From: Gammaproteobacteria bacterium
GTDB taxonomy: Bacteria > Pseudomonadota > Gammaproteobacteria > Ga0077536
DNA length: 38,565 bases
Assembly: GCA_019747795.1 (NCBI GenBank)
Contig: JAIEQK010000112.1
Span: 1 to 38,565, forward strand
Direction: 5' to 3'
The position numbers and the translations under genes were made by a program. Within the stretch, counting starts at the first letter, position 1. Each line of letters starts with the position of its first letter. The notes beneath the pieces were generated by a model. The model ran no database searches, was not told the DNA's origin, and worked only from the letters and a program-made list of their open reading frames with translations. Positions 37,354 through 38,565 of the stretch are shown here, piece by piece.

Positions 37354-38565
<1,212 letters not shown>

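Overview
The window comes from a GC-rich bacterium. A TolB-type lipoprotein domain, PEP-CTERM-type C-terminal signals, GTCATTCCTGCG-type dispersed repeats and the catabolic gene mix suggest a free-living proteobacterium, most likely a gammaproteobacterium. That placement is inference: no rRNA or ribosomal protein gene is present. GC richness leaves very long antisense shadow frames, which were discarded.

Positions 1-4350 look like a decayed island at a tRNA-Arg(CCG) gene. An intact tRNA (220-296) is preceded by a tandem partial copy (19-77) cut in the T-loop by a 78-bp element made of four consecutive hairpins. Copies or remnants of the element recur in the same orientation at 372-463, 1268-1334 and 4275-4350. 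The last ends in an exact 18-nt copy of the tRNA 3' end, as expected of an attachment-site repeat. Between the copies lie a secreted protein, an exported FmdA/AmdA-family protein, a lipoprotein holding only a TolB N-terminal domain, and two pseudogene fragments. One fragment is a broken copy of the intact gene at 7370-7948; the other resembles the start of GrdB-type reductases and has an in-frame stop. No recombinase gene is visible.

Positions 4416-8406 are on the minus strand: a four-PAS hybrid histidine kinase, then an unrecognised gene set (a possible 14-aa peptide overlapping a 125-aa gene, then a 192-aa gene). Positions 8831-13927 are on the plus strand: an exported heme-motif/beta-propeller protein coupled to an epoxide hydrolase, a small SET protein and an exported M20 hydrolase. 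Positions 13946-18284 hold an 859-residue muramidase + papain-like peptidase + alpha/beta-hydrolase fusion and an exported PhoX/DUF839-like PEP-CTERM protein.

Positions 18573-34743 hold mainly single catabolic or accessory genes: cupin, sulfotransferase, SDR, luciferase-like monooxygenase, nitronate monooxygenase, a 735-aa protein of unknown function, CitE-like lyase, phytanoyl-CoA dioxygenase-like protein, SOUL protein, MHS-type transporter, a second PEP-CTERM protein, DUF2147 protein, Zn-alcohol dehydrogenase and a small secreted protein. A MITE-like inverted repeat separates two convergent genes (25836-25946), and an array of about 123-129-bp repeats lies upstream of the dioxygenase (27018-27570).

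At the right end, an amidohydrolase and a beta-CASP metallo-beta-lactamase protein are translationally coupled on the minus strand. They are divergent from an N-acyl-D-amino-acid deacylase-like gene that runs off the window, with a REP-like inverted pair between them. Many genes suggest oxidative or hydrolytic breakdown of diverse organic compounds, but no single pathway can be assembled.
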